Source of the DNA: CAJWOS01 sp964502005
GTDB lineage: Bacteria; Myxococcota_A; UBA796; UBA2385
Assembly: GCA_964502005.1 (NCBI GenBank)
Contig: CAZCUX010000016.1
Location: 1-64,000 of the forward strand
Length of the DNA: 64,000 nt
Reading direction: 5' to 3'
A model generated the notes under the pieces. That model was not told the origin of the DNA and ran no database searches. It worked only from the letters and a program-made list of their open reading frames with translations. Every line of letters starts with the position of its first letter. Positions within the stretch are counted from its first letter, which is position 1. Made by a program: the position numbers and the translations under genes. Positions 8,566 to 17,812 of the stretch are shown piece by piece.

Positions 8566-9807
8566 CTACGATGCAACAGGTTGTTGTATTGTATTGTGCG
8601 CAAGCAATGCGTCGAGCAAGCGTTCATCGGTGCAACGCCGAAGGTAAGCCTGAGCGACCTCGACCATACTGGCGCCCATGACGCCAATGGTGAACCACCC
8701 GTCTGGGTCGTCGCTCGCGGTATGCTGTGCGATGCGCATGACGCCCGGTTGTTGGCTTGGAATCACAAATAGGTTGTGTGTGGGGATGTCGTCGTGGAGG
8801 CGCGCGAGCCGGTACGCCGCTTGCTTGACGATATCGTGCGATGGTGGCAGCTTCTCGGCTTGGTAGTCCTTCGCGTCGATGCACAAGCGTTGGCCGTCGC
8901 GCTCGACCCAAAGGTCGGGGCGGAGGTTCATCCCGGGTTTGCAGGGGCCGCTCGTATAGGCGTACTCTCCGCGAATGGGCGTAGACCGCTCCCGGTTGTG
9001 TCCCAACGCAACACCCAACATTCGCTCCCACACCATCGCCGGTCGTAACACCACCATCCCCGCGACTGGCTTGCTATCGCTGCCTCCCCGCGTGCGTCGC
9101 CGCAGCCAGGTTTGGATGTGCCGGGCCAAGGTGCGGGGCCGGTCTGCAAAGAGGCGCCCGCTGGCGTTTTGCAAGGCCCACTGTTGCTCGCTTGGGGTAA
9201 GGCGCTGGGAGACCGGGAGTCGGGGAGGCTGCCCCAGCAGCTCTTGTACCTCGGACAGCACCGTTTGATGCAGGCGCGCAAACGGGTGGTGGGGATAAAC
9301 GTGGGTGCGTTGGCGAATAAAGCGCAAAAAGCGGGTGCCGTTTGTGTCGGTAATCGGGTGACCTTGCCGCTCCGTGCGCGACCAATGGACCTGTCCCGGT
9401 TGGTCGATGTGCCGTTGCCGCTCGGTGAGCCAGAGGTCACCGTGCGCGTGGTGGTCTGCGAGCAGGGCGAGGCCCGCTTCCCATGCCGCTATCGTTTGGG
9501 TGCCCGCGCCGACGGTGAGCAGCACAGGCTCCTCATCGACCGACTTTTGGTTTGGTTCATTGCTGTATTGGGACAGGATCCCCAATACAAGAAGCATAGA
9601 GGCGGCGGGTGTGGCAGTGGGGGCGTGGGGCCATGCGCGTGGTACGACGAACAAGAGGGTGTGCGGAAGCTGCACGATGCCCCAACCAGCAAACGCGAAG
9701 CGGCGCGTGCTCCCGTTCCAACGAAGTGCCCGCGCAAAATCAGAGTGTTGGATGGCTTGTGCGACGTCTGGCTCTAAGTCGTCGCCTTGCCGTAGAATGA
9801 GATTCAT
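8566..9807 (-). CDS. mcrC: McrC/LlaJI-type restriction endonuclease subunit
   Basis: A 413-residue protein placed 3 bp after the McrB-like AAA gene. Near the C-terminus it has a PD-(D/E)xK nuclease core: NLRPDLWV (Asp298), CIDAKDY (Asp311, Lys313) and then DIVKQAAYRL, the order seen in LlaJI.R2 and McrC proteins. Residues 25-60 (GWGIVQLPHTLLFVVPRAWP) match the small beta domain that precedes the nuclease in LlaJI-like subunits. It should form the nuclease half of a GTP- or ATP-driven complex that cuts modified or foreign DNA. No methyltransferase lies beside it, which favours a type IV (modification-dependent) enzyme over a LlaJI-type II system. The start is ATG 9807. Confidence 0.75.
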   Translation of the reverse strand: MNLILRQGDDLEPDVAQAIQHSDFARALRWNGSTRRFAFAGWGIVQLPHTLLFVVPRAWPHAPTATPAASMLLVLGILSQYSNEPNQKSVDEEPVLLTVGAGTQTIAAWEAGLALLADHHAHGDLWLTERQRHIDQPGQVHWSRTERQGHPITDTNGTRFLRFIRQRTHVYPHHPFARLHQTVLSEVQELLGQPPRLPVSQRLTPSEQQWALQNASGRLFADRPRTLARHIQTWLRRRTRGGSDSKPVAGMVVLRPAMVWERMLGVALGHNRERSTPIRGEYAYTSGPCKPGMNLRPDLWVERDGQRLCIDAKDYQAEKLPPSHDIVKQAAYRLARLHDDIPTHNLFVIPSQQPGVMRIAQHTASDDPDGWFTIGVMGASMVEVAQAYLRRCTDERLLDALLAHNTIQQPVAS

Positions 9808-9810
9808 CCG

Positions 9811-11538
9811 CTATTCCAAGAACTCGTCGCGGAATACGTCTTTGCCTTCTTGGAATCGTTGATACAAGTGGTCGAAAGACTTGATTTCGTCGCGGAACAA
9901 AAGATGCGGCGAGTCACGGAAGACGTCGCTCCAAAGGTAAAACAAGACCTTGGATTGAAACTCTATCGGGTCGGCCGCGTCATTCCGACCGGTTGTGGTA
10001 ATGAACCAAGCGCCCAACCGCTTGTCGTCGACGTGGGTGTACTCTACGATTTTGTCGTTGATCTTGTTTCGTAGGTTGACCCAATGCAAGGCGCGGGGCG
10101 CTCTTGCGTGGCGGGGCACGCGGATGTCGTTTTCGCGGTGTTGGCTCGAAATGGGTAGGTACGACATCGACCAGCGCCGTCGAAATGCAGTGTCCATGGG
10201 GAACAACGCTTGGTCCGATGTGTTCATCGTGGCATATAAGAAAAGGTTGGGAGGCAAGCGCAGTCGGCGGTCTTGGTATACGCCCGTGTTGCCGCAGTGT
10301 TGTTGTAGCCACTGTGCCCAAGCGGATTCTGGCACAATGGGGTACTTGCTCCAGTGGCGGTGCTCCGCCGGCGCGTCCTGGTTGCGGTCCAAGAGTTGGA
10401 ACACGTCGCCGAAGATTGCGGCGACATTGCCGCGGTTGATTTCTTCGATGATGAGGGCGACGTTTTGGGTTGGATTGGATGCGGCGACGTGAAGGGCCAA
10501 CGACAACGGCCCCGGCTCGAAGGCATAGTAGGTGACAGGCTGCTGATGCGCTACTTTGGTGCCATCGGCCTTTTGGAAGGTGCCTTGGGAACCGGTCCAA
10601 CCGACGGCGGGCCGAAAGCTGCCTACGAAGTCGAAATAGGTGGTTTCCGGGTGAAAGGTGATGCGGAAAACGCGCTCGGGTTCGTGCTTGAGGTCGAGGT
10701 GCTCGTCGACCATTTCTTGGGCGCGGTGGCTCTTTCCGGTGCCCGGCGCACCGAAGAAGATGACATTGCGTTGGTCGGTCCAGGCGTCGCTTTCGTCGGA
10801 CTCGCCGTCTTCGTCCTCCGCTGGGTCTTCAGAGAAGAAACCCACATCGTTCGGTGCAATCTCCGCGTCGTCCAAGGGCGTCGAGACCGGCTCTGCAGCG
10901 TCGTCGTCATCGGGAGCGGTATCGGCGGTGCTTTCGAGCGGTGCGATGCCCAAGGTGCGACGCAGTGTCGAAAGGTCGATGGGTCGGCCCTTTCCGGTGG
11001 TTTCGGTGGGGGCTTGTGCTTCCGCCTCTGAAGACACATCTGTGTCGGATGCTGCGGCGGGCCACAATAACAAGCCAAGGTCGCGAATGCGCATTGCGCC
11101 GATGGGGGCGGATTCTCGGGCGGTCTGGGTTTGCTCTGGCGTCAACAAGTTTTGGAGGTCGTCGAGGCGGACAAAGCAGGTATATACATCGAGCTCGACC
11201 GTGGACCGCTCCTTGTCGCTTGGAACCCGGATTCCCGTGCTGTAGGTATTGAGGGGAATCGTGCGCCCGACGCGGTCGCGAATCCGTGCGGCGGCAGATT
11301 GCCAGCGCAGAAACGCCGCGGGGTCGAGCTTGGAGCGTAGCGCATTTACGTCGAGCGCATCCAACTGCCTGAGCACGGTGTCGTCCACCGTCACATGCAG
11401 CTTGTTCGCAATCAGACGCACCGGTATGGTCGGCCCGTCTGGGCTCCAAAACGAGACCGGGAAGCGCACATCTTGCCCATGCTGCTGGGCCTCTTGGCGG
11501 AATGTAGTGAACAGGCGGGTGCGCCAGTCTTGGGCCAT
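9811..11538 (-). CDS. mcrB: McrB-like AAA+ NTPase of a McrBC/LlaJI-type restriction system
   Basis: A 575-residue protein. Residues 1-160 form a target-recognition-like region of the LlaJI.R1 kind, followed by an acidic linker (about 205-255) rich in Asp/Glu. The AAA+ core starts at Walker A GAPGTGKS (263-270), then the RITFHPETTYFDFVGS block, Walker B ALIIEEINRGN and sensor segment MNTSDQALFPMDTAFRRRW. IEEINRGN and MNTSD are the hallmark motifs of McrB. It is the motor and recognition subunit working with the nuclease encoded just downstream. ATG 11538 is preceded by GGAG at 10 nt; a GTG at 11556 would add six residues. The pair sits between fatty-acid genes and a glycosidase operon, as expected for a mobile defence cassette, although no integrase is seen. 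Confidence 0.87.
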   Translation of the reverse strand: MAQDWRTRLFTTFRQEAQQHGQDVRFPVSFWSPDGPTIPVRLIANKLHVTVDDTVLRQLDALDVNALRSKLDPAAFLRWQSAAARIRDRVGRTIPLNTYSTGIRVPSDKERSTVELDVYTCFVRLDDLQNLLTPEQTQTARESAPIGAMRIRDLGLLLWPAAASDTDVSSEAEAQAPTETTGKGRPIDLSTLRRTLGIAPLESTADTAPDDDDAAEPVSTPLDDAEIAPNDVGFFSEDPAEDEDGESDESDAWTDQRNVIFFGAPGTGKSHRAQEMVDEHLDLKHEPERVFRITFHPETTYFDFVGSFRPAVGWTGSQGTFQKADGTKVAHQQPVTYYAFEPGPLSLALHVAASNPTQNVALIIEEINRGNVAAIFGDVFQLLDRNQDAPAEHRHWSKYPIVPESAWAQWLQQHCGNTGVYQDRRLRLPPNLFLYATMNTSDQALFPMDTAFRRRWSMSYLPISSQHRENDIRVPRHARAPRALHWVNLRNKINDKIVEYTHVDDKRLGAWFITTTGRNDAADPIEFQSKVLFYLWSDVFRDSPHLLFRDEIKSFDHLYQRFQEGKDVFRDEFLE

Positions 11539-11613
11539 TGCTTCTGTACTCCTCACCCAACCAACGACAACCTTGCGTTTGGGTGTCCTCCGTTGGGCCT
11601 ATCGATACAACGC

Positions 11614-12891
11614 TCAGTCCGCAAACACATCCGTCTTGAATGACGGCAAGTTCGCCCGGTACACCGACCAATCGAACAAGACCACGCCGTCTGCGCCCTC
11701 ATCCCGGGCGGCGCGGACGCAGTCGATGGCTTGGGAGTAGGTGACGGTGTTTCCAAACCCCGCGAACACCTTGCCGCCAGCGCTGCGGGCCTGGAGGTGG
11801 TCGCGGACGAGGGTGCGAAAGTCGAGGCGGTCGCCTTCGGTGGCCGTGACGGGCCAATATATCATCGGGATGATGGCGTCGACCAAGCCGCGTTGCAACA
11901 TCGCGCGGCTGTCTTGGAAGTAGTCAATGTTGCCTTGGCTTGTGCCCCAACCCCACTTGTCCTCGTAGATGCCCCAAACTGCGGCAGACAAGGGGAGGGT
12001 GGTGTTGGCGCGCGCCTCGGCCACCGTTTCGAGGACTTGCTCCCGGCGCCAGTCGTCCCAACTGAGGCCGCGGGTGTCGGCGGCGAAGGCGGCGAGGCTG
12101 GCGGGGTCGGAGCTATATTGCGTGCCCGGATAGCGGATATAATCGAGGTGAATGCCATCGACGTCGTAGTGGGACGAAATGTCGGCCACCACCCTTCCTA
12201 TATGTGCCCGAACGTCTGCATTGCCGGGGGTCGCGTATACATAGCTGCTATTGAGGGCCATCGGCGTGCCCGATGCGTCGTGCACCACCCACTCGGGATG
12301 GGTGGTATACGCGTGGGCGGGGCTTGCGCTGCTGGGCGGTGTGGTGCCGGACCAAAAGGGAAATGTATTGATATAAGCGTGAATCTTCAATCCGCGCGCA
12401 TGGCCTTCGTCGACGGCGGTCTGGAGCGGGTCCCAACCGGGGTTCTGCCCGAGGGTGCCGCTGAGTTGTTTGGCCCACGGTTCTACGCTAGAGTTGTAAT
12501 AGGCGTCGAAGTTTCCGCGAACTTGGAAGAAGACGTGCTCGAAGCCCGCCGCCGCGATTTCGTCCAGGATGGTCTCGACATCGCCCGCCGAACCATACGA
12601 CCAGCGGGTGACCCAAATGCCGCGCAGCTCTTCGTCGCCGAAGGGGTCGGGGGGCGTCTCGGCGGTGTCGGCGGTGTCTTCGGAGGTGCCGTCTCCGCCG
12701 CCGGTCCCGTCGCCCGTTCCGCTGCCGCTGCCTTCGCCGCTTCCGCCGCCTTCGCCGCTTCCGCCGCCATCGGTGGGGTCAGGCTGCGTGGTGGTGTCGC
12801 CGCCAGCTTCGCCTTTGCGCACGCTGCCGGTGTCTGTGGGGGTGCATGCGCTGGCCCAGAGGGCGAGCAGGCCGAAACGGAGGACGTTCAT
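11614..12891 (-). CDS. GHL10/DUF187 (YngK-type) glycosyl hydrolase-like lipoprotein
   Basis: A 425-residue lipoprotein with signal peptide and lipobox WASAC (Cys16), then a long Gly/Ser/Asp/Thr linker to about residue 80. The catalytic-like region starts at ELRGIWVTRW and continues through HVFFQVRGNFDAYY, LKIHAYINTFPFW, DVDGIHLDYIRYPG and DAIIPMIYWP. These are the blocks of the glycosyl-hydrolase-like 10 family, a TIM barrel related to enzymes acting on peptidoglycan or other polysaccharides. HLDYIRYP supplies the conserved acidic residue. It is likely anchored in the envelope with the enzyme domain displayed on the linker. Its ATG overlaps the stop of the DegP-type gene (ATGA at 12888-12891), so the two are cotranslated. 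The substrate is unknown. Confidence 0.85.
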   Translation of the reverse strand: MNVLRFGLLALWASACTPTDTGSVRKGEAGGDTTTQPDPTDGGGSGEGGGSGEGSGSGTGDGTGGGDGTSEDTADTAETPPDPFGDEELRGIWVTRWSYGSAGDVETILDEIAAAGFEHVFFQVRGNFDAYYNSSVEPWAKQLSGTLGQNPGWDPLQTAVDEGHARGLKIHAYINTFPFWSGTTPPSSASPAHAYTTHPEWVVHDASGTPMALNSSYVYATPGNADVRAHIGRVVADISSHYDVDGIHLDYIRYPGTQYSSDPASLAAFAADTRGLSWDDWRREQVLETVAEARANTTLPLSAAVWGIYEDKWGWGTSQGNIDYFQDSRAMLQRGLVDAIIPMIYWPVTATEGDRLDFRTLVRDHLQARSAGGKVFAGFGNTVTYSQAIDCVRAARDEGADGVVLFDWSVYRANLPSFKTDVFAD

Positions 12892-14291
12892 GGATTTCTG
12901 CGCTCCAGTCCGCCCAATACGGCGAACGCGGTGCTGCCTCCTCGCCACAACGTGACCACGCGGCTGCGGTGGCCGTCGACGAGGGTTTGAAATTGGGTGG
13001 GGGAATCGATGGGGGTGCCGGCGACGGCGGTGAGCAAATCGCCGGGCAACACGCCGGCGGCGGCGGCGGGACTAGCGGGTGCGACAGCCAATACCAAGAA
13101 GCCCTGGCCATGAAGCTCCTCGGGGATGATGCTGCGGTATTCGATGACGCGCGCCGGGGTGGGGGGCGCGAGCACCAGCCCGGCCCAGTCGATGGCGTCG
13201 TCGGGCATTGGGTGGGTGTGCAGGGTGCTGTCGCGGGCGGCGCGGGTGCGTGCGTGGGTGGTCAGCGCCGCGCCGTTTCGCTCCATCTGCACCGTCAGTA
13301 CGGTGTCAACGCCGCGTGCGAGCACCAGGGCCCGCAGTTCGACCTCGGTCGCCACGGGCTCGCTGTCGACCGCAACGATGACGTCGTTGGGTCGAATGCC
13401 GGCGAGGTCGGCGGGTCCGCCGGGCTTCACGCGCAGCACGCGCGCGCCAGGCCGTGGATTGTCGGCGGTGGGCGGTCGGTCGGTGGCGTCGAGGCCGAGG
13501 CTGGCGCGGGGCACCCTCCCGTTCTCTTGCAAAGAGCGTGCCACCCGCAGCGCCATATTCGAAGGGATTGCGAATGCGATGCCTGCGTTCTGCGCCATCT
13601 CCGCTGGATTGAAAATGGCGGTGTTGATGCCCACCAGCTCGCCGTCGACATTGAACAGCGGGCCGCCCGATGAACCGGGATTCACCGCTGCGTCGGTTTG
13701 GAGGTAGTCCTGAATCTCGTCGCGGGAGAGGTCGCGGCGGCCCTTCGCGCTCAAAATACCCACCGACACGCTAAAGTGGAAGTCGAAGGGATGCCCGACG
13801 GCCACGACCCACTCGCCGACCCGCAGCTGGTCAGAGTTGCCCACACGCGCGGCCGGCAAGGGGACGTCTTGGGGGCGGACGTGAAGTTGGAGGACGGCAA
13901 CATCGGTGCGTGCATCGGCGCCGATGACGCTGGCTTCGAATTGTCGCTTGTCGGAGAGGGTGACGGTGACCGTGCGTGCGCTGCCGACGACATGCTCATT
14001 TGTGAGCACAATGCCGGAGGCGTCGATGAGCACGCCGCTTCCGGTGGACTGGGGCCCTTCTTCTGCTTCGGCAAGGAACGGATGGTCGGCGGGAAAGCCG
14101 TAGTCGCGGGCCAACTGCTGCAGTCCGTGCGCGCTGCTGCCCCGGTGCCGGGAGGTGATGAGCACCGTCGTTGGACCTACTTGCGCGGCGACATCGGCAA
14201 AGCCAGCGTGCCAAGCCCCTGCGGTCGAGCGGCTCGGTGCGCTGGCCCCTGTTCCGGCGAGGGCGGCCATGAGGAGGGCAATCTTCAACAT
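12888..14291 (-). CDS. degP: DegP/HtrA-type periplasmic serine protease with two PDZ domains
   Basis: A 467-residue protein with an N-terminal signal peptide ending near the ASA at 16-18. The trypsin-like domain shows the triad His100 (LTNEHVVG), Asp130 (DARTDVAVL) and Ser208 (NPGSSGGPLF). Two PDZ domains follow, at about 275-345 (VKPGGPADLAGIRPNDVIVAVD) and about 375-445 (VAPASPAAAAGVLPGDLLTAVAG). Architecture and length match Do-type proteases, which degrade or refold misfolded envelope proteins. It is the first gene of a two-gene unit with the GHL10 lipoprotein, which suggests a shared envelope-maintenance role. The start ATG 14291 leads straight into the signal peptide. Which Do-family paralogue it corresponds to is not certain. 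Confidence 0.9.
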   Translation of the reverse strand: MLKIALLMAALAGTGASAPSRSTAGAWHAGFADVAAQVGPTTVLITSRHRGSSAHGLQQLARDYGFPADHPFLAEAEEGPQSTGSGVLIDASGIVLTNEHVVGSARTVTVTLSDKRQFEASVIGADARTDVAVLQLHVRPQDVPLPAARVGNSDQLRVGEWVVAVGHPFDFHFSVSVGILSAKGRRDLSRDEIQDYLQTDAAVNPGSSGGPLFNVDGELVGINTAIFNPAEMAQNAGIAFAIPSNMALRVARSLQENGRVPRASLGLDATDRPPTADNPRPGARVLRVKPGGPADLAGIRPNDVIVAVDSEPVATEVELRALVLARGVDTVLTVQMERNGAALTTHARTRAARDSTLHTHPMPDDAIDWAGLVLAPPTPARVIEYRSIIPEELHGQGFLVLAVAPASPAAAAGVLPGDLLTAVAGTPIDSPTQFQTLVDGHRSRVVTLWRGGSTAFAVLGGLERRNP

Positions 14292-14487
14292 ACGCGCAGT
14301 CTATCGAAACAAGCGCCGCCTTGCTGCCGCAAACCGGGTGAAATCACGGTGGGTCCGATTCTGCAATCGCGGGGGGCGGGGTCGTGCGCCAAGGTGGGCG
14401 ATGGCTGGTCCGCGCGCCGCGCCCTCACCCGAAGGACCGCGACTGGCGTTGCGGCAGTCCCCCAAAGAGGCCGCAGATGCCGCTTTC

Positions 14488-15552
14488 TCACCGACCGGCC
14501 AGACTCCAGTTGGGGTCCCACCGATGTTGCATCTGCACCTGCTTCGCGTGTTCGCGGACGCATCGTTCGAGGGCGATGGGGTCGTTGTGGTAGACTTGTG
14601 CGGTCAGCAGGCCGTCTTGTATGCGTCGCGCGGCGAGGCAGGCGTGGTTTTCGGTGGTCGCGAGCCATCGGTCGAGGTCGGCGCGTGCCTCGGGGCTGTC
14701 GGGCACGGTGAGGTCGGCGAGCTGGTCGAAGGTGGGGAACAGCCAGCGGCGCGCGCGGGGCAGAATCTCGGTGTCGGCGCCCATCTGCGCGAATGGACGC
14801 GGCGCGGGGTCGCCTTGGGCGATGCGCAAGTGTACGCGGCGGCGCAGCCCATCGAGGTCCCACACGATGGGGTCGGGCGGGAGTTGGCTTTGGGCGCGAA
14901 GTGGCACGGGAGAGGGGGTGATGGTGCGCAGCCAACTCGCTAGGTCGGACTCGCCAAGGGCCGCGTCGACCAGCAAAAATGCAATTTGCCAACGCTGTCG
15001 ACGATTGGTATGAGCGAGGACAGGGTGGTATATCCACACGTCCATTCGGTGCCCGTATTGGTCGTCGAATACGGCGACTTCTACATCTCGACCCACAACT
15101 TCGTGTGCGCCAACCTGCAGGGTGAGGTCATTGGCGGGCCCTTCGGCGGCCGGGCGTGTGTCGTGGAACTCCCAGTCGGCATGCTCGGCTGCGGCGGCCT
15201 TCCAGCGTGCCGTGAGGGTGCGCAGGCCGCTGACTCCATCGGGAGACACGGTGAGCGCGTTCTTTCGATGAACTCCGGGGCCGATTTCCCATGCGAGGTC
15301 GCGGTGGATAGCTTGGAGGTGGTCGAGGAGGCCATGCAAAAACGACTCGGTCAATGGCTCGTTTTCGATGTCCGTGAGGGTGTCGACTTGCGTGCTCCAC
15401 CACGCCCAAAACGCGGTGATAGCGGGCGCGGGATCTGCGGGGACGGGGCGACTGGGCCGGCGCAGGGCGGGGGTCCAGCCGAGGTCGCGGCGAGAGGTGT
15501 CGTCGGCGGTGGGACCCGCGAGGCGTCGGAGCAACGATTCAAACACAGACAT
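14488..15552 (-). CDS. Hypothetical protein, DUF695-like N-terminal region
   Basis: A soluble 354-residue protein without signal peptide or membrane segment. Residues about 40-130 (ITAFWAWWSTQVDTL, then DLAWEIGPG, LTVSPDG, WEFHDTRPA) recall the DUF695 pattern of a Trp-rich start, an LxWEIGP strand and a W-x-FxDTRP end. Function unknown. It is the last gene of the FHA / metallohydrolase / QueE operon, 13 bp after queE. ATG 15552 (MSVFESLL) is chosen; the frame is open to 15648 inside queE without supporting features. It could be a housekeeping passenger or a partner of the FHA protein. The family match is tentative. Confidence 0.6.
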   Translation of the reverse strand: MSVFESLLRRLAGPTADDTSRRDLGWTPALRRPSRPVPADPAPAITAFWAWWSTQVDTLTDIENEPLTESFLHGLLDHLQAIHRDLAWEIGPGVHRKNALTVSPDGVSGLRTLTARWKAAAAEHADWEFHDTRPAAEGPANDLTLQVGAHEVVGRDVEVAVFDDQYGHRMDVWIYHPVLAHTNRRQRWQIAFLLVDAALGESDLASWLRTITPSPVPLRAQSQLPPDPIVWDLDGLRRRVHLRIAQGDPAPRPFAQMGADTEILPRARRWLFPTFDQLADLTVPDSPEARADLDRWLATTENHACLAARRIQDGLLTAQVYHNDPIALERCVREHAKQVQMQHRWDPNWSLAGR

Positions 15553-15565
15553 TGGGCCCTCGGCG

Positions 15566-16270
15566 TTACGTCCCCCGTGTGTCCCCAAATAGGCGGACGT
15601 GCAAGCGGTCAGTGACCCGAAATCCGCGCGCGATGGCGTGGGGCACAATTCGCGAGAGGTGCCGGTCGAGGGTGGCGATATCGCGCCCTCGTGGCATCAG
15701 CAGCACGTTGTGGGGGGCTACGGGGCGGCCGAGGTGCTGGGCGACATCGGCGAGGAACTGGTCAATGGGCGCGAAGTCGGTGTCGTCGCCGACCACGAAT
15801 TTGAGTTGGTGGGTGTGGTCTCGCACCATTCGCGCGACGACGGCGGGGTTGAGGCGGGTGCGGTCGTGCCGCGCCGCCCAGGCCGCGGGTTCGGTGGGGG
15901 TCGAGTCGGCGAGCTTGGGGCTTATGCTGAACAGGTCGGCGTGTACGGCTGCATCGACGGTGCCGGCGGTTTCGATGGTGATGTGGCAGCCGGCTTCGGC
16001 GAGGCGTTGGGTGAGGGGGACGACGCCCGGTTGGATGAGCGGCTCGCCGCCGGTGATGACGACGTGGGAGATCCCTTCATGCAAGATTTGTGCCACAAGC
16101 GCGTCGAGGGCGTGGTGCTCTCCCTCCGGCTCCCAGCTCGCGTACGGGGTATCGCACCACACACACCGCAAGTTGCAGCCGGACAGGCGTACAAATACGG
16201 ATGGCACTCCCGTGAGGCCGCCCTCGCCTTGGACCGACGAAAACACTTCGGAGACGTAGAGGCGTTCCAT
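15566..16270 (-). CDS. queE: 7-carboxy-7-deazaguanine synthase (QueE), radical SAM
   Basis: A 234-residue radical SAM enzyme. The cluster motif GCNLRCVWCDTP gives Cys32, Cys36 and Cys39 (CxxxCxxC), and the N-terminus SEVFSSVQGEG is diagnostic for QueE. VVITGGEPLIQ and the ITIETAGT and LKFVV strands complete the partial barrel. It converts 6-carboxy-tetrahydropterin to 7-carboxy-7-deazaguanine in queuosine or 7-deazaguanine DNA-modification pathways. It needs S-adenosylmethionine, Mg2+ and a 4Fe-4S cluster. It lies 3 bp downstream of the metallo-beta-lactamase-fold gene and 13 bp upstream of the DUF695-like gene. Other queuosine genes are not in the window. The family assignment is firm. Confidence 0.93.
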   Translation of the reverse strand: MERLYVSEVFSSVQGEGGLTGVPSVFVRLSGCNLRCVWCDTPYASWEPEGEHHALDALVAQILHEGISHVVITGGEPLIQPGVVPLTQRLAEAGCHITIETAGTVDAAVHADLFSISPKLADSTPTEPAAWAARHDRTRLNPAVVARMVRDHTHQLKFVVGDDTDFAPIDQFLADVAQHLGRPVAPHNVLLMPRGRDIATLDRHLSRIVPHAIARGFRVTDRLHVRLFGDTRGT

Positions 16271-16273
16271 CGT

Positions 16274-17155
16274 TCAGCCGATGCTGAGGGTGATGCCTTC
16301 GCGTGCGGCGAAGATGGTGAGGTCGTTTGCGCCCAAGATGTTGGCGCGTTCGCGACAATCCGCGATCTTTTCTTCGACGTCCGCGTCGGACTGCATCGGG
16401 TCGTGGTGGAAAATCGCGACTTGCTTTACACCGGCGGCCACTGCGAGGTCGATAACGGTCGTCGCGCGGCTATGTCCCCAATGCCTCCGCATGGGGTACT
16501 CCGCGTCGGTGTATTGACCGTCTGCAATCAACAGGTCGGTGTTGCGCACAAACGCGACCAAGCTCTCGGGAATGCGCCGCAGTTCATCGGGCGGTGCGTC
16601 GGGGTTTTCGATGAGGAGGTCGAGCTCGTTGTCGGTGGAATAGACGACGCTATGGTCGCCCCGTTGAAACCGATACGACAGGCTCCCGCCGGGGTGGCAG
16701 ACGGGGAGCACGCTTACTTCGGTATCGGCGACCCTTCGCGTGCCGCCGCCGAGGTGGTCGGCGACGATATTTCCGGCGAGGTCGGAGAACTGCACAGGGA
16801 AATACGAGGAGTCCATCTGTCCCGACAGCAAGCGATGGAAGCGGTCGTCGCCATCGTCCATTCCATAGACGCGCAAGGTGGTGGACGGATTGTAGACGGG
16901 GGCGAAGAAGGGGAAGCCTTGAATATGGTCCCAGTGGGAGTGGCTCAACAGCAGGTGCGCGCAAATGGGCTTGCCGCACGCTTCTCGGGCCATGCGGATT
17001 CCCAGTTCACGAATCCCAGTTCCGGCATCACAAATAAAGTGACCCTCGGGGGTTCGGATATCGACGCAGGACGTGTTGCCGCCGTACCGACGGGTGGCGG
17101 GGCCCGGCGTCGGGATGGAGCCGCGTACGCCCCAAAACGTAGTAAAGATGGGCAT
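16274..17155 (-). CDS. Metallo-beta-lactamase-fold hydrolase (paralogue A)
   Basis: A 293-residue MBL-fold protein with HSHWDH (His72, His74, Asp76, His77) as the first metal motif, a PVCHPGG strand, DGQYTDAEYP and a C-terminal FHHDP. This resembles the phnP/RNase Z-like cyclic-phosphate or nuclease branch rather than true beta-lactamases. It is cytoplasmic, with no signal peptide. It is clearly related to the protein at 54454-55272: both share VRGSI, GNTSCV, DAGTGIR, WDHIQGFPFF, YTDAEY, a WGHS block and FHHDP. In both loci it is next to a signalling gene, FHA here and a sigma-54 activator there. The start ATG 17155 is 30 bp after the FHA gene. The substrate is unknown; a nucleotide second messenger is one possibility. 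Confidence 0.82.
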   Translation of the reverse strand: MPIFTTFWGVRGSIPTPGPATRRYGGNTSCVDIRTPEGHFICDAGTGIRELGIRMAREACGKPICAHLLLSHSHWDHIQGFPFFAPVYNPSTTLRVYGMDDGDDRFHRLLSGQMDSSYFPVQFSDLAGNIVADHLGGGTRRVADTEVSVLPVCHPGGSLSYRFQRGDHSVVYSTDNELDLLIENPDAPPDELRRIPESLVAFVRNTDLLIADGQYTDAEYPMRRHWGHSRATTVIDLAVAAGVKQVAIFHHDPMQSDADVEEKIADCRERANILGANDLTIFAAREGITLSIG

Positions 17156-17185
17156 GTTTGGGGAACCACCTGTGTGGGTGGGGCG

Positions 17186-17626
17186 TCAGTGGCCGCGATG
17201 GAAAATAAAGAGGGCGTCGCCGACTTGGAGGGTGTCCCCTTCCCGCAACGATGCAGCGTGGACCCGCAGATTGTTGAGCCACAGGCCGTTTCGGCTTCCG
17301 AGGTCTTTGCAGATGATGTCGCCCATATCGCGCACAATCTGGACGTGAAGCCGGGATACATGCTCGCTGTCGAGGACAAAGTCGGCTTCGGCGTCGCGGC
17401 CAATGGTGGTCCGCTCGGCATCGACGGGCAGCGTTCGCGGCGCTCCCGGACCGTCGACTTGCTCCAGGCGGTCGGGCAAGCGCCACATCAACGCGGGGGG
17501 CAATGGCCGAAACTCGCGTGTGGTGCCCGATTCGAAGGCGACGTGGGCTTCGCTTTGGGGGCGGCGAAAGTCGGTGGAACGCGGGGTTGGGGCGTCAGTC
17601 GTCGATTTTCGTGGGGGTGCGGCCAT
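17186..17626 (-). CDS. FHA-domain protein
   Basis: A 146-residue protein whose C-terminal two thirds form a forkhead-associated domain: TTIGRDAEADFVLDSEHVSRLH followed by DLGSRNGLWLNN, the GR, S-x-x-H and NG positions that bind phosphothreonine. The first 50 residues are basic and Pro/Thr-rich. It probably reads a Ser/Thr-kinase signal, a common theme in Myxococcota, and heads an operon with the MBL-fold hydrolase and QueE. ATG 17626 is preceded by AAGGGAG at a good distance; an upstream ATG at 17701 lacks one. No kinase gene is nearby. Confidence 0.88.
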   Translation of the reverse strand: MAAPPRKSTTDAPTPRSTDFRRPQSEAHVAFESGTTREFRPLPPALMWRLPDRLEQVDGPGAPRTLPVDAERTTIGRDAEADFVLDSEHVSRLHVQIVRDMGDIICKDLGSRNGLWLNNLRVHAASLREGDTLQVGDALFIFHRGH

Positions 17627-17812
17627 AGCTCGGTCTCCCTTGCGCGGCGGCGGCCCGCTGCGATCCAAACACGTGACCAATTTTCTGCGTATCCGTTCCA
17701 TCGGCTCGTGACGGGGCGACGATGAGGTTTGAACCGTGCAATCGCAAAGATATGGCACAAGTGTCGGTCCCAGGTGACAAAATGCTGCGCGTACGAGGCC
17801 GAAGGAGCGTGT

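Noticed and set aside
17753..17758. TGGCAC as a possible sigma-54 -24 element before the DUF1592 gene
   Set aside because: The required -12 TTGC element is missing; TCGG stands there instead.
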